A stretch of DNA of 13,448 bases from contig CAJTSZ010000062.1 in NCBI GenBank assembly GCA_910578755.1, forward strand, positions 1 to 13,448, given 5' to 3'. Below the pieces are notes generated by a model. The model did no database searches and had not been told where the DNA came from. It saw only the letters and a program-made list of their open reading frames with translations. A program made the translations under genes and the position numbers. Positions 7,696 through 13,448 of the stretch are shown in pieces (the first letter of the stretch is position 1; each line of letters starts with the position of its first letter). Source of the DNA: an uncultured Oscillospiraceae bacterium (GTDB lineage Bacteria > Bacillota > Clostridia > Oscillospirales > Ruminococcaceae).

Positions 7696-7701
7696 ATTAT
7701 A
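7696..7701 (-). promoter_or_regulatory. Candidate -10 box for the ABC-ogg cluster
   Basis: A perfect TATAAT lies on the minus strand 45 bases before the ATPase start, preceded directly by ATG. No good -35 hexamer was found at 16-18 bp, so the promoter may be weak or activator-dependent. The call rests on position and the single box. Confidence 0.35.
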
Positions 7702-7886
7702 CATATTGCCCGTATAGATTAGCCTTCCCGCACCTGCACAAACAAAAGGGCAAGCCCTTAAAAGGAGCAAAAGCGGGAACCGCTATAATTGTGTTCATTG
7801 AGGTTCCGTTTGCTGCAACAACAGCTGAACCACATTCTTCCACAGCAAAGGCAGTCCCTTCAGTTAGCACAGCCCCCTATATGCTG

Positions 7887-7928
7887 AAAACTCCCGACAA
7901 CGAAAAACCCTTCGTCATCGGGAGTTTT
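7887..7928. terminator. Bidirectional Rho-independent terminator after the M23 gene
   Basis: CTCCCGA (7891-7897) pairs with TCGGGAG (7918-7924). A second inner stem, ACGAA/TTCGT, extends it beyond a small internal loop. TTTT follows on the plus strand (7925-7928) and also on the minus strand (7890-7887). It lies about 40 bases past the stop of the M23 gene and should end that transcript. Confidence 0.85.
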
Positions 7929-7965
7929 GCTTTACTGTAACAATGCCGCGCTAGGCCTTGGCCTA

Positions 7966-9720
7966 CTAACGCCCAGGGTAAGAATAGCCAATGTACTGGC
8001 GTGCGTCCTTAAACTGGCCGTTAATAATAACCTCAAAGTGGCAGTGGTTGCCGGTAGCGTTGCCGGTACGGCCTGCGCCTGCAATCAGCTGGCCCTGCTG
8101 TACCTGCTGCCCTGCGGAAACATAAAGGGCGCTATTGTGGCCGTACAAGGTCTGTATCCCGTTGCCATGGTCAATAAGTACACGGTAACCATAGCCCCGA
8201 ACATAGCCGGAAGCAATAACAACACCATCGGCAGAAGCACGGATAGCAGTACCCGCCTTACAGGCAATGTCAGTACCAGTGTGGTTGTAGTACCCCCAAA
8301 TTGGGCAGGAAATATAACCGCCGTCCACCGGCCAAATAAAGCCGCCTACGCTGCCGCCAGAAACATTATTCAAATAGGTTTCCGGCATCAGGGTGCCTAC
8401 TTCCAAAATAGCATTTACTGGTTCTTTAATTACGTTGCGTTCTACAACGGTGCGTTCCACCTCAAAGCCGTCAATATAGGTTACTTCGGAAACAATCTCT
8501 TCAATACCGGCAACACCCATCCGTTTTGTTTTGGTATAGCCTTTATCGTAGTTATTATTTTGAACCTGCTCTGTTTTGTAATTGATTTTGTTCTGCTCCG
8601 TTACTGTTTTAACAACTTTTTTCTCCAGCATTGGAACAGCGGATTCAATTAAAAGGGAATCCCCTGGCAAAAAGGTTTTTACCACATCTTCGTTGTTGCG
8701 CATCAAAGTATCCAACGAAATATCGTACTCGTTGGCAACATCATAAGGGGTATCGCCAGGCTTAATAGTGTAGAACCGGGCAGCCGCAACCTCCTTGTTC
8801 AATTCGGAGGAAATATCGGAAAGTTCCACAATAGAGGAAACCGGGTACAAGGCTTCCTGTACCTTAATGGGCTGCACAAAGCTTACCTTTGCGTTGGGCC
8901 CAGCTTCACGGCGGGTTTCGTCCAGCATTTCCTTCAGTTCCAGCACCAAGCTTTCACCGTCGGTGGTAGCGCCTACGAATTTACCGTCCACATAAAGGCC
9001 GGTGGCCAACTGAATTTCGTTACCAGAAGCCTGAATAATGCTGTCGGTCAGTTCGTCCTCTGTGGTAAACTGGTCCTCGTCAATTACTTCCATTGTAAAC
9101 TGAGGCACATAGTCCTCTGGCGGGATGTAATCCTCGTTTACAATACGGCCCAGCACCGCTTTTTCAGCCTCGTAGAATTCTGCCTCACTGTGGATGTAAC
9201 CAATATGCTGGCCGTTGTATTCTACGGAAAGAGCGTAAGTAAGGCCGCTGTAATAGTTTAAGGTAAGTACCAAAGCGGCGGCGGCGCCCAAAGGCAGCAG
9301 GCAGTTGATTACCCGTACAGCCGGTTTGCCCAAAGGTTTTAAAGCATGGAATATTTCGCCCCAGGTACCAATAATTAAGTAGCCATAATTGCCGTTGTTT
9401 TTTGCAATAGAAAGGCGTTTTGCAGCTTCCTTCAGGTTTTCCTTTGTATGGGTTAAGGGATAACCCCATGCCCTGTTGTAGCTGCTGCGGGCTTTTTCTG
9501 CGGCTTTGTCCCACAAACAGCTTACGTTCCTTTTAATAAACCATTTGCATTGCCGCACGCCCCGGTAAAATTTACGGCACAGGCGCCTGCTTTCCCGCAT
9601 TACCTGGCTGCCAATCACATACAAAATATAATAAATAACGGCTCCAAAGCCCTCCACATTTTCACTGGAGAATCGGTTTTGTATTTCATTTTCTGGCGTT
9701 TCACTGGTATGTTTGGCCAT
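7966..9720 (-). CDS. Membrane-anchored LysM-G5-M23 (LytM) peptidoglycan endopeptidase
   Basis: This is a predicted cell-wall hydrolase that cuts peptide crosslinks outside the membrane. The 584-residue product has a basic, presumably cytoplasmic N-terminal part with one short hydrophobic stretch (24-41). A clear membrane segment follows at about 136-157 (VINCLLPLGAAAALVLTLNYY). An extracellular region of unknown fold is followed by a LysM domain (about 316-358, FYTIKPGDTPYDVANEYDIS), a G5-like domain (about 366-441) and a C-terminal M23 domain (about 476-576). The zinc site is complete: H480 and D484 in HTGTD, H528 in YGH, H559 and H561 in NHCHFEV. It should thus be active, unlike degenerate LytM factors. 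ATG 9720 has AGGAG nine bases upstream; the upstream in-frame ATG 9777 has none. It is monocistronic, with promoter 9813-9841. The long N-terminal tail is unusual. Confidence 0.93.
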   Translation of the reverse strand: MAKHTSETPENEIQNRFSSENVEGFGAVIYYILYVIGSQVMRESRRLCRKFYRGVRQCKWFIKRNVSCLWDKAAEKARSSYNRAWGYPLTHTKENLKEAAKRLSIAKNNGNYGYLIIGTWGEIFHALKPLGKPAVRVINCLLPLGAAAALVLTLNYYSGLTYALSVEYNGQHIGYIHSEAEFYEAEKAVLGRIVNEDYIPPEDYVPQFTMEVIDEDQFTTEDELTDSIIQASGNEIQLATGLYVDGKFVGATTDGESLVLELKEMLDETRREAGPNAKVSFVQPIKVQEALYPVSSIVELSDISSELNKEVAAARFYTIKPGDTPYDVANEYDISLDTLMRNNEDVVKTFLPGDSLLIESAVPMLEKKVVKTVTEQNKINYKTEQVQNNNYDKGYTKTKRMGVAGIEEIVSEVTYIDGFEVERTVVERNVIKEPVNAILEVGTLMPETYLNNVSGGSVGGFIWPVDGGYISCPIWGYYNHTGTDIACKAGTAIRASADGVVIASGYVRGYGYRVLIDHGNGIQTLYGHNSALYVSAGQQVQQGQLIAGAGRTGNATGNHCHFEVIINGQFKDARQYIGYSYPGR

Positions 9721-9812
9721 TGGTCTCATCTCCTGTCTTTTTAATCGGTTCAGCCAAATTGCTGAATGGATATTCATCTAAAAAAAGAGCATATTCCACC
9801 CTTTATAGCAAT

Positions 9813-9841
9813 ATTATAGTAGGTTTCCCGCCAAAGTGCAA
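9813..9841 (-). promoter_or_regulatory. Sigma-A promoter for the M23 gene
   Basis: On the minus strand TTGCAC (9841-9836) and a perfect TATAAT (9818-9813) are spaced 17 bp apart. Transcription would start near 9806, about 85 bases before the chosen ATG. Confidence 0.8.
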
Positions 9842-10188
9842 GGGAAATGGCTTGTTTTTTTCTTCAAACCCTCTATTTTATCTAAAATCTTTTCTTTAAA
9901 TATATATTTTTTATATACTATTCCTAATATATTGTAATATTCGTTTCATTAAGCATACTGCCCCTGGCAGCATCCTTTAAAAGCGCCTCCCTGTTTTCTG
10001 TAAAAATATCTGGTGTTTTTGCAGCTGCGCTGCATATACTTTGTGCAAAGAATGTCCTCATAAGTTTTTATTGCTTCACAATAAAAAACCTGGTGTACAG
10101 GCAGATTCGGGCTATCCGCCCTTCATGCCCTGTGCAAAGCCTTGCAAGAAAAAATACTCTCGTTATTTTGTATAAAAAATAATGGGAT
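9842..10188. other. AT-rich divergent intergenic region
   Basis: It lies between the divergent M23 and phosphate-transporter promoters. Apart from the small minus-strand frame listed separately, it shows only modest structure: a 9-bp AT-rich stem TTTTTATTG/CAATAAAAA (10065-10087, five-base loop) and CTGCC/GGCAG (9958-9970). No tRNA, riboswitch or named RNA was recognised. Confidence 0.5.
9924..10061 (-). CDS. Doubtful small ORF, 45 codons
   Basis: An ATG at 10061 opens a 45-residue frame ending in TAG at 9924. It begins MRTFFAQSICSAAAKTPDIF, continues with a charged helical-looking stretch (TENREALLKDAARG) and ends NETNITIY. Its composition is protein-like, in contrast to the very AT-rich DNA just beyond the stop. 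However, no ribosome binding site is visible before the ATG and an in-frame TAA lies three codons upstream. I do not recognise it; it could be a small peptide, a gene remnant or chance. Confidence 0.2.
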   Translation of the reverse strand: MRTFFAQSICSAAAKTPDIFTENREALLKDAARGSMLNETNITIY

Positions 10189-10220
10189 TGATGAAAATAA
10201 ATTTTCGTCAAATTTCATCA
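10189..10220 (+). promoter_or_regulatory. Repeated half-site, possible operator upstream of the phosphate transporter
   Basis: TGATGAAAAT (10189-10198) and ATTTTCGTCA (10201-10210) form an inverted repeat with one mismatch around AA. A third copy, AATTTCATCA (10211-10220), follows in direct orientation exactly 10 bp on. The group ends about 18 bp before the -35, where an activator would sit. A phosphate-responsive regulator such as PhoP is a natural guess given the downstream gene, but this is inference; the sequence is not a textbook Pho box. Confidence 0.4.
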
Positions 10221-10237
10221 TACCTGCCGGTGAATAC

Positions 10238-10267
10238 TGTACAATTTCCTAATTATAATGATATAAT
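10238..10267 (+). promoter_or_regulatory. Extended -10 promoter for the phosphate transporter
   Basis: TATAAT at 10262-10267 is preceded by TGA, giving an extended -10 element. A weak -35, TGTACA (10238-10243), lies 18 bp upstream. A second TATAAT (10254-10259) overlaps the spacer. The start would be near 10274, about 53 bases before the ATG. Confidence 0.6.
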
Positions 10268-10326
10268 GAAACCGTTAAAAAAGAAAATAGTAAATGTAAA
10301 AAACCTGTATTCAGGAGGAATTGAAA

Positions 10327-12123
10327 ATGGAGTATTTCAATATTCTTGTTTCCATGCTCGGCGGCTTGGCGCTGTTCTTGTATGGTATGTCCCTGCTTGG
10401 CTCCGGTTTGGAAAAGGCTTCCGGCGGCCGTTTGGAAAAAACCCTGGAAAAAATGAGCAACAACCTGTTTAAAAGTATTTTGCTGGGCGCTGTTGTCACT
10501 GGGGCAATCCAAAGTTCCTCTGCCACTACTGTTATTGTGGTAGGCTTGGTAAATGCCCGCATCCTTTCCTTAAAACAAGCTATTGGCGTTATTATGGGCG
10601 CCAACATTGGTACCACCATTACCGCCCACATTATCCGCCTAACCGACCTACAGTCATCCAGCTTTATTTTAAGCCTTTTAAAGCCTGAAACTTGGGCTCC
10701 TGTTGTTTCCATCATCGGTATTATCCTGTTTATGTCCTCTAAAAAACACAGTAAAAAGGACCTGGGGCAAATCCTTTTGGGCTTCGGCATCCTTTTTACC
10801 GGCCTGTTTGCCATGAGCGACGCAGTGGAGCCCTTAAAGGACCTTCCCCAGTTTGCCCAGCTGTTCCAGGCCTTTACTAATCCCGTTTTGGGTGTTTTGG
10901 CTGGTGCTATTGTTACCGCCATCGTGCAAAGCTCCTCTGCCTCCATTGGTATTTTACAGGCGCTTACGGTTACAGGGCAAATTACCTATGCCTCCGCCAT
11001 CCCTATTATTTTGGGCCAAAATATTGGTACCTGTATCACCCCAATTATGGCCAGTATCGGCGCTTCCAAAAACGCAAAGCGTTCCGCCGCTGTACACCTT
11101 TCCTTCAACATTATTGGTACCCTTGTTTTCCTGGTAGGCATTTATGCCTGGCAGGCCCTAATTGGCTTTGGCTTTTGGAATAACCCCATGAACAGCGGCG
11201 ATATTGCTAACTTCCACACCGTTTTTAACCTTACTGTCACCGCCCTGCTCATTCCCTTTGCCGGCCTTTTGGAAAAACTGGCCTGCAGTCTTGTCCGGGA
11301 CGACCCCTCCGAGGACGACACCGTCAGCATTGGCGCTGATTTGGACGAACGCCTCTTTGTTTCCCCTGGCCTTGCTTTGCAGCACGCCGGCAGCTGTATT
11401 GCTGAAATGGGCCGCCTTGCCCAAAAAAACCTAAAGCGGGTTGTGGCTTTATTCGACAATTACGACCTAAAGCAGGTAGAAAAAATTAAAGAACGGGAAA
11501 ATGTTTTGGACCGTTTGGAGGACCGTGTCAGCAGCTACCTGATTCAGCTTTCGGAACGGGAAATTACCGATACGGAAAGCCGCCGGGTTTCCATGCTCAT
11601 GCAGGTGCAAAGCGAGTTTGAACGGGTGGGCGATTACGCCATTAACATTATGGAGTGCGCCGAACGCCTTTTTGAAAGCGATATTAAATTTTCCCCCATT
11701 GCCCGCAGTGAAATTGAGGTGATCAGCGCCGCTGTGTACGAGGCTATGGAGCAGGCCATCAACGCCTTTGCCAAAAACGATATGAACCTGGCCAACAGCA
11801 TTGAGCCTTTGGAAGAAATTATTGACGCGGTAGAGGAAACCCTGAAGGAACGCCATATCGACCGCTTGAAAAACGGCCAATGCTCTGTGGATGCCGCCTT
11901 CCCCTTTGTGGAATCCCTGGCCAACTACGAACGCATTGCCGACCACTGCGCCAATGTGGGAATGTACCTGATTTCCGAGGGTGCGGAAAACCGCAATATT
12001 GACCGTCACGAGTACCGCCGTATGCTGCATATGGGCCTTACAGAGTATTATGCCGACCTGTACAAACAGTACAAGGAAAAATATTTTAACCCGGTTATGC
12101 AGCTGGGCCCCACCGAAAAATAA
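10327..12123 (+). CDS. Na+/phosphate cotransporter with C-terminal PhoU-like domain (NptA/YjbB type)
   Basis: This inner-membrane sodium-coupled phosphate transporter may also export phosphate, as reported for YjbB. The 598-residue product has two inverted Na_Pi_cotrans repeats. The first carries QSSSATTVIVVGLVNA (62-77) and GANIGTTITAH (91-101). The second carries QSSSASIGILQAL (201-213) and GQNIGTCITPI (230-240). Hydrophobic segments span about 5-320. The cytoplasmic C-terminal domain (about 345-585) is helical and PhoU-like, with the two metal-binding repeats ERVGDYAINIME (432-443) and YERIADHCANVG (534-545). ATG 10327 has AGGAGG eight bases upstream; the TTG at 10321 is too close to it. 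It stands alone behind an extended -10 promoter and repeated half-sites, with no pst or pho genes nearby. The PhoU-like part probably senses or gates in response to phosphate state. Confidence 0.94.
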   Translation: MEYFNILVSMLGGLALFLYGMSLLGSGLEKASGGRLEKTLEKMSNNLFKSILLGAVVTGAIQSSSATTVIVVGLVNARILSLKQAIGVIMGANIGTTITAHIIRLTDLQSSSFILSLLKPETWAPVVSIIGIILFMSSKKHSKKDLGQILLGFGILFTGLFAMSDAVEPLKDLPQFAQLFQAFTNPVLGVLAGAIVTAIVQSSSASIGILQALTVTGQITYASAIPIILGQNIGTCITPIMASIGASKNAKRSAAVHLSFNIIGTLVFLVGIYAWQALIGFGFWNNPMNSGDIANFHTVFNLTVTALLIPFAGLLEKLACSLVRDDPSEDDTVSIGADLDERLFVSPGLALQHAGSCIAEMGRLAQKNLKRVVALFDNYDLKQVEKIKERENVLDRLEDRVSSYLIQLSEREITDTESRRVSMLMQVQSEFERVGDYAINIMECAERLFESDIKFSPIARSEIEVISAAVYEAMEQAINAFAKNDMNLANSIEPLEEIIDAVEETLKERHIDRLKNGQCSVDAAFPFVESLANYERIADHCANVGMYLISEGAENRNIDRHEYRRMLHMGLTEYYADLYKQYKEKYFNPVMQLGPTEK

Positions 12124-12128
12124 AACCC

Positions 12129-12165
12129 AGCCCCCCTCTCCCTTTTTGGGAAACAGGGGGGCTTT
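12129..12165 (+). terminator. Weak terminator-like hairpin after the phosphate transporter
   Basis: AGCCCCCCT (12129-12137) pairs with AGGGGGGCT (12155-12163), with a small CCC/GGG stem inside. Only TTTCC follows on the plus strand, so termination may be incomplete and the downstream HAD gene could be partly co-transcribed. No clear promoter was seen between this hairpin and 12214. Confidence 0.55.
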
Positions 12166-12213
12166 CCTCCGCCGTTTTGCCCCGGCCCATTTGTAAAAAA
12201 GGAGACCTTTATT

Positions 12214-12864
12214 ATGGTACACGCTGTTATTTTTGATTTGGACGGCACCTTGCTCAACACGGTAAACTCTATGGCAGAAGCCGGAAATATTATGCTGGCA
12301 CACCTTGGCCTTCCCCCGCAGCCTGCCGCCAGCTACCGTTACTTTGCCGGCAACGGCTCCCGGGTTTTGGTGCAGCGGGCCCTGGCCGCAGCCAACGCCT
12401 CCCCTACCCAGAGTATAGAGCAGGCCCACCAACTGTACATAGCATCCTTTGCCCGCACCTGCACCCACCAGGTGGCCCCCTACCCCGGCGTCCTACCCCT
12501 TTTAAATCAGCTTCAGCGCCTTGGTATTCAAACGGCTGTCCTCTCCAATAAGCCCCACCAGCAAACCCTGGATGTTGTTGCCCGCTTTTTCCCCCAAGGC
12601 CTGTTTCAAACAATTCGCGGCCAGGTTGAAGGCGTTCCCTTAAAGCCCAACCCCCAAGCGGTGTACACTATTTTAGAAAGCCTGGCCGCCCACCCCAGCC
12701 ACTGCCTTTATGTTGGGGACACCGGCGTGGATATGCAAACGGGCCAAAACGCCGGCCTTGCCACCGTTGGGGTAGAATGGGGCTTCCGCGGCCGCAAAGA
12801 ACTGGAGCAGTTTCACGCCAGCCACATTATCAAAGAACCCCGGGAGCTTCTCAAACTTCTGTAA
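12214..12864 (+). CDS. HAD-superfamily hydrolase, phosphoglycolate-phosphatase-like
   Basis: This 216-residue cytoplasmic phosphatase has an intact HAD active site: motif I FDLDGTLLNT with D8 and D10, motif II LSNK with S111, motif III K144 in PLKPNP, and motif IV VGDTGVDM with D169 and D173. The helical cap between motif I and motif II, plus KPNPQAVYTILE and YVGDTGVDMQTGQNAG, place it with Gph/PGP-like enzymes that dephosphorylate 2-phosphoglycolate. Substrate specificity in this family is notoriously hard to infer, and beta-phosphoglucomutase or pyrophosphatase relatives look similar. AGGAG lies nine bases before the ATG. A strong terminator follows at once. If it is a true Gph it would clear 2-phosphoglycolate arising from repair of oxidised DNA ends. 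That theme would echo the OGG gene in this window, but no linkage is shown. Confidence 0.88.
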   Translation: MVHAVIFDLDGTLLNTVNSMAEAGNIMLAHLGLPPQPAASYRYFAGNGSRVLVQRALAAANASPTQSIEQAHQLYIASFARTCTHQVAPYPGVLPLLNQLQRLGIQTAVLSNKPHQQTLDVVARFFPQGLFQTIRGQVEGVPLKPNPQAVYTILESLAAHPSHCLYVGDTGVDMQTGQNAGLATVGVEWGFRGRKELEQFHASHIIKEPRELLKLL

Positions 12865-12868
12865 AAAA

Positions 12869-12901
12869 GGGGGGCCGCTTCACGGCCTCCCTTTTTCTTT
12901 T
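12869..12901 (+). terminator. Rho-independent terminator after the HAD gene
   Basis: GGGGGGCCG (12869-12877) pairs with CGGCCTCCC (12883-12891) over a CTTCA loop with one G-T wobble, and TTTTTCTTTT follows. It starts five bases past the stop codon. Confidence 0.9.
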
Positions 12902-12935
12902 ATCCTATGCTTTTAGCGGCCAACATACTTCCAAA

Positions 12936-12966
12936 ATAAACCCCCCCAGGCCAAAGGCCTGGGGGG
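12936..12966 (-). terminator. Rho-independent terminator for the flagellin gene
   Basis: On the minus strand CCCCCCAGGCC (12966-12956) pairs perfectly with GGCCTGGGGGG (12952-12942) over a three-base loop, giving an 11-bp stem followed by G and TTTATTTT. It lies about 40 bases past the flagellin stop. Confidence 0.85.
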
Positions 12967-13004
12967 TTGCGCGCGTTATTGTGCTGTTGTAAAAATTGTT
13001 TAAA

Positions 13005-13448
13005 TTATTGCAGCAGCTGGAGCACGCTCTGTGGCTGCTGGTTAGCCTGGGCAAGCATTGCCTGTGCAGACTGGGTCAGAACGTTCATCTTGGTGTATTC
13101 CATCATCTGTTTTGCCATATCTGTGTCGCGGATACGGCTGTTAGCAGCTGTCATGTTTTCGGCAGCTACATCCAGGTTGTTGATGGTGTGTTCCAGACGG
13201 TTCTGCAATGCGCCCAATTTAGCGCGAACGTCGGAAACCAGGTTGATTGCGCCCTTGTTGGTGCCGCCTTCAGCCAAGTCGCCGCGCAGGGCAGACAGCA
13301 TAGCTTTTGCGTCTGTCTGGGTGCCTACAGAAATAGTACCAATACCCAAAGAAGTAGCGTCCATTGCAGCGATGGAAACTGTCATCTGGTTGAAGGATGC
13401 GCCAGTATCGCCGATTTGGAGAATCAGGCCGCCTGCTGCAGCTGTTGG
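13005..13448 (-). CDS. Flagellin, C-terminal 147 residues (N-terminus outside window)
   Basis: This is the structural subunit of the flagellar filament, exported by the flagellar type III system. The frame is open from the right edge to TAA at 13005. The last ~75 residues are the conserved flagellin C-terminal domain: VRAKLGALQNRLEHTINNLD, then VAAENMTAANSRIRDTDMAK, then QMMEYTKMNVLTQSAQAMLAQANQQPQSVLQLLQ. This forms the D0/D1 coiled coil, and the terminal SVLQLLQ is the usual ending in Firmicutes. The upstream part, with GGLILQIGDTGASFNQMTV, belongs to the D1 region. The N-terminal domain, start and promoter lie beyond the window. It shows the organism is, or descends from, a motile bacterium. 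Confidence 0.96.
   Translation of the reverse strand, partial: PTAAAGGLILQIGDTGASFNQMTVSIAAMDATSLGIGTISVGTQTDAKAMLSALRGDLAEGGTNKGAINLVSDVRAKLGALQNRLEHTINNLDVAAENMTAANSRIRDTDMAKQMMEYTKMNVLTQSAQAMLAQANQQPQSVLQLLQ

Larger units (their letters stand above)
7652..7965. other. Intergenic region between the M23 gene and the ABC cluster
   Basis: It holds a bidirectional terminator (7887-7928), two small inverted repeats (AAGGGC/GCCCTT at 7746-7759 and TAGGCC/GGCCTA at 7952-7965), and a candidate promoter near 7696. Between the terminator and promoter the sequence is open on both strands in codon-aligned frames: plus, ~84 codons from a TTG at 7686; minus, ~57 codons ending in TAA near 7696. Neither frame has a good ribosome binding site or a recognisable product. 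A decayed gene remnant is possible. Confidence 0.5.

Noticed and set aside
7966..9777. Longer M23 protein starting at 9777
   Set aside because: No ribosome binding site precedes that ATG, while AGGAG precedes the ATG at 9720.
10182..10472. 96-codon plus-strand ORF across the phosphate transporter promoter
   Set aside because: It runs through the promoter and ribosome binding site of the real gene and out of frame into it, with no ribosome site of its own.
11467..12468. 333-codon minus-strand ORF
   Set aside because: It is antisense to the well-supported phosphate transporter and HAD genes, reads across their terminator, and has no recognisable domain.
1..13448. CRISPR array, IS element, prophage, toxin-antitoxin or biosynthetic cluster
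   Set aside because: I saw no regularly spaced repeats, transposase or integrase motifs, or phage genes. All large frames are explained by housekeeping, transport, wall and motility functions.

Overview
The window looks like part of a Clostridia (Firmicutes) chromosome, probably an anaerobe of the Oscillospirales type. The evidence is strong AGGAGG-type ribosome binding sites, sigma-A-type promoters, many hairpin-plus-T-tract terminators, a class II aldolase, a LysM-G5-M23 cell-wall protein and a flagellin. This placement is inferred from gene content, not proven. No IS element, phage gene, CRISPR array, tRNA or rRNA was seen. It reads as ordinary core chromosome with some interesting regulatory structure.

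Layout. On the minus strand from the left edge lie: the N-terminal ~425 residues of a MATE multidrug transporter (1-1277, running off the window), with its own promoter and an attenuator-like leader (1278-1411); a short hairpin-rich stretch and terminator (1477-1626); class II fructose-bisphosphate aldolase (1624-2487), with a near-consensus promoter; and a tight three-gene cluster transcribed as ABC ATPase (7651-6947), a giant FtsX-type permease with a ~340-residue coiled-coil insertion (6942-3481) and 8-oxoguanine DNA glycosylase (3466-2609). A ~310-bp spacer with a bidirectional terminator follows, then a membrane-anchored LysM-G5-M23 protein (9720-7966).

A ~540-bp AT-rich divergent intergenic region (9778-10326) separates these from two plus-strand genes: a Na+/phosphate cotransporter with a C-terminal PhoU-like domain (10327-12123) and a HAD-family phosphoglycolate-phosphatase-like hydrolase (12214-12864). 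The right end holds the C-terminal 147 residues of a flagellin on the minus strand (13448-13005). It converges on the HAD gene, and each of the two has its own terminator.

The genes do not form one obvious pathway. The ATPase and permease form one transporter, and ogg is placed so that it would be co-transcribed with them. Central carbon metabolism (fba), phosphate handling (NptA-PhoU), cell-wall processing (M23) and motility (flagellin) are separate units. The most notable signals are the promoter-terminator-start arrangement ahead of the MATE gene, the coiled-coil hairpin in the permease, a repeated half-site upstream of the phosphate transporter promoter, and two intergenic open frames of uncertain status. 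I found no convincing new multi-gene system.
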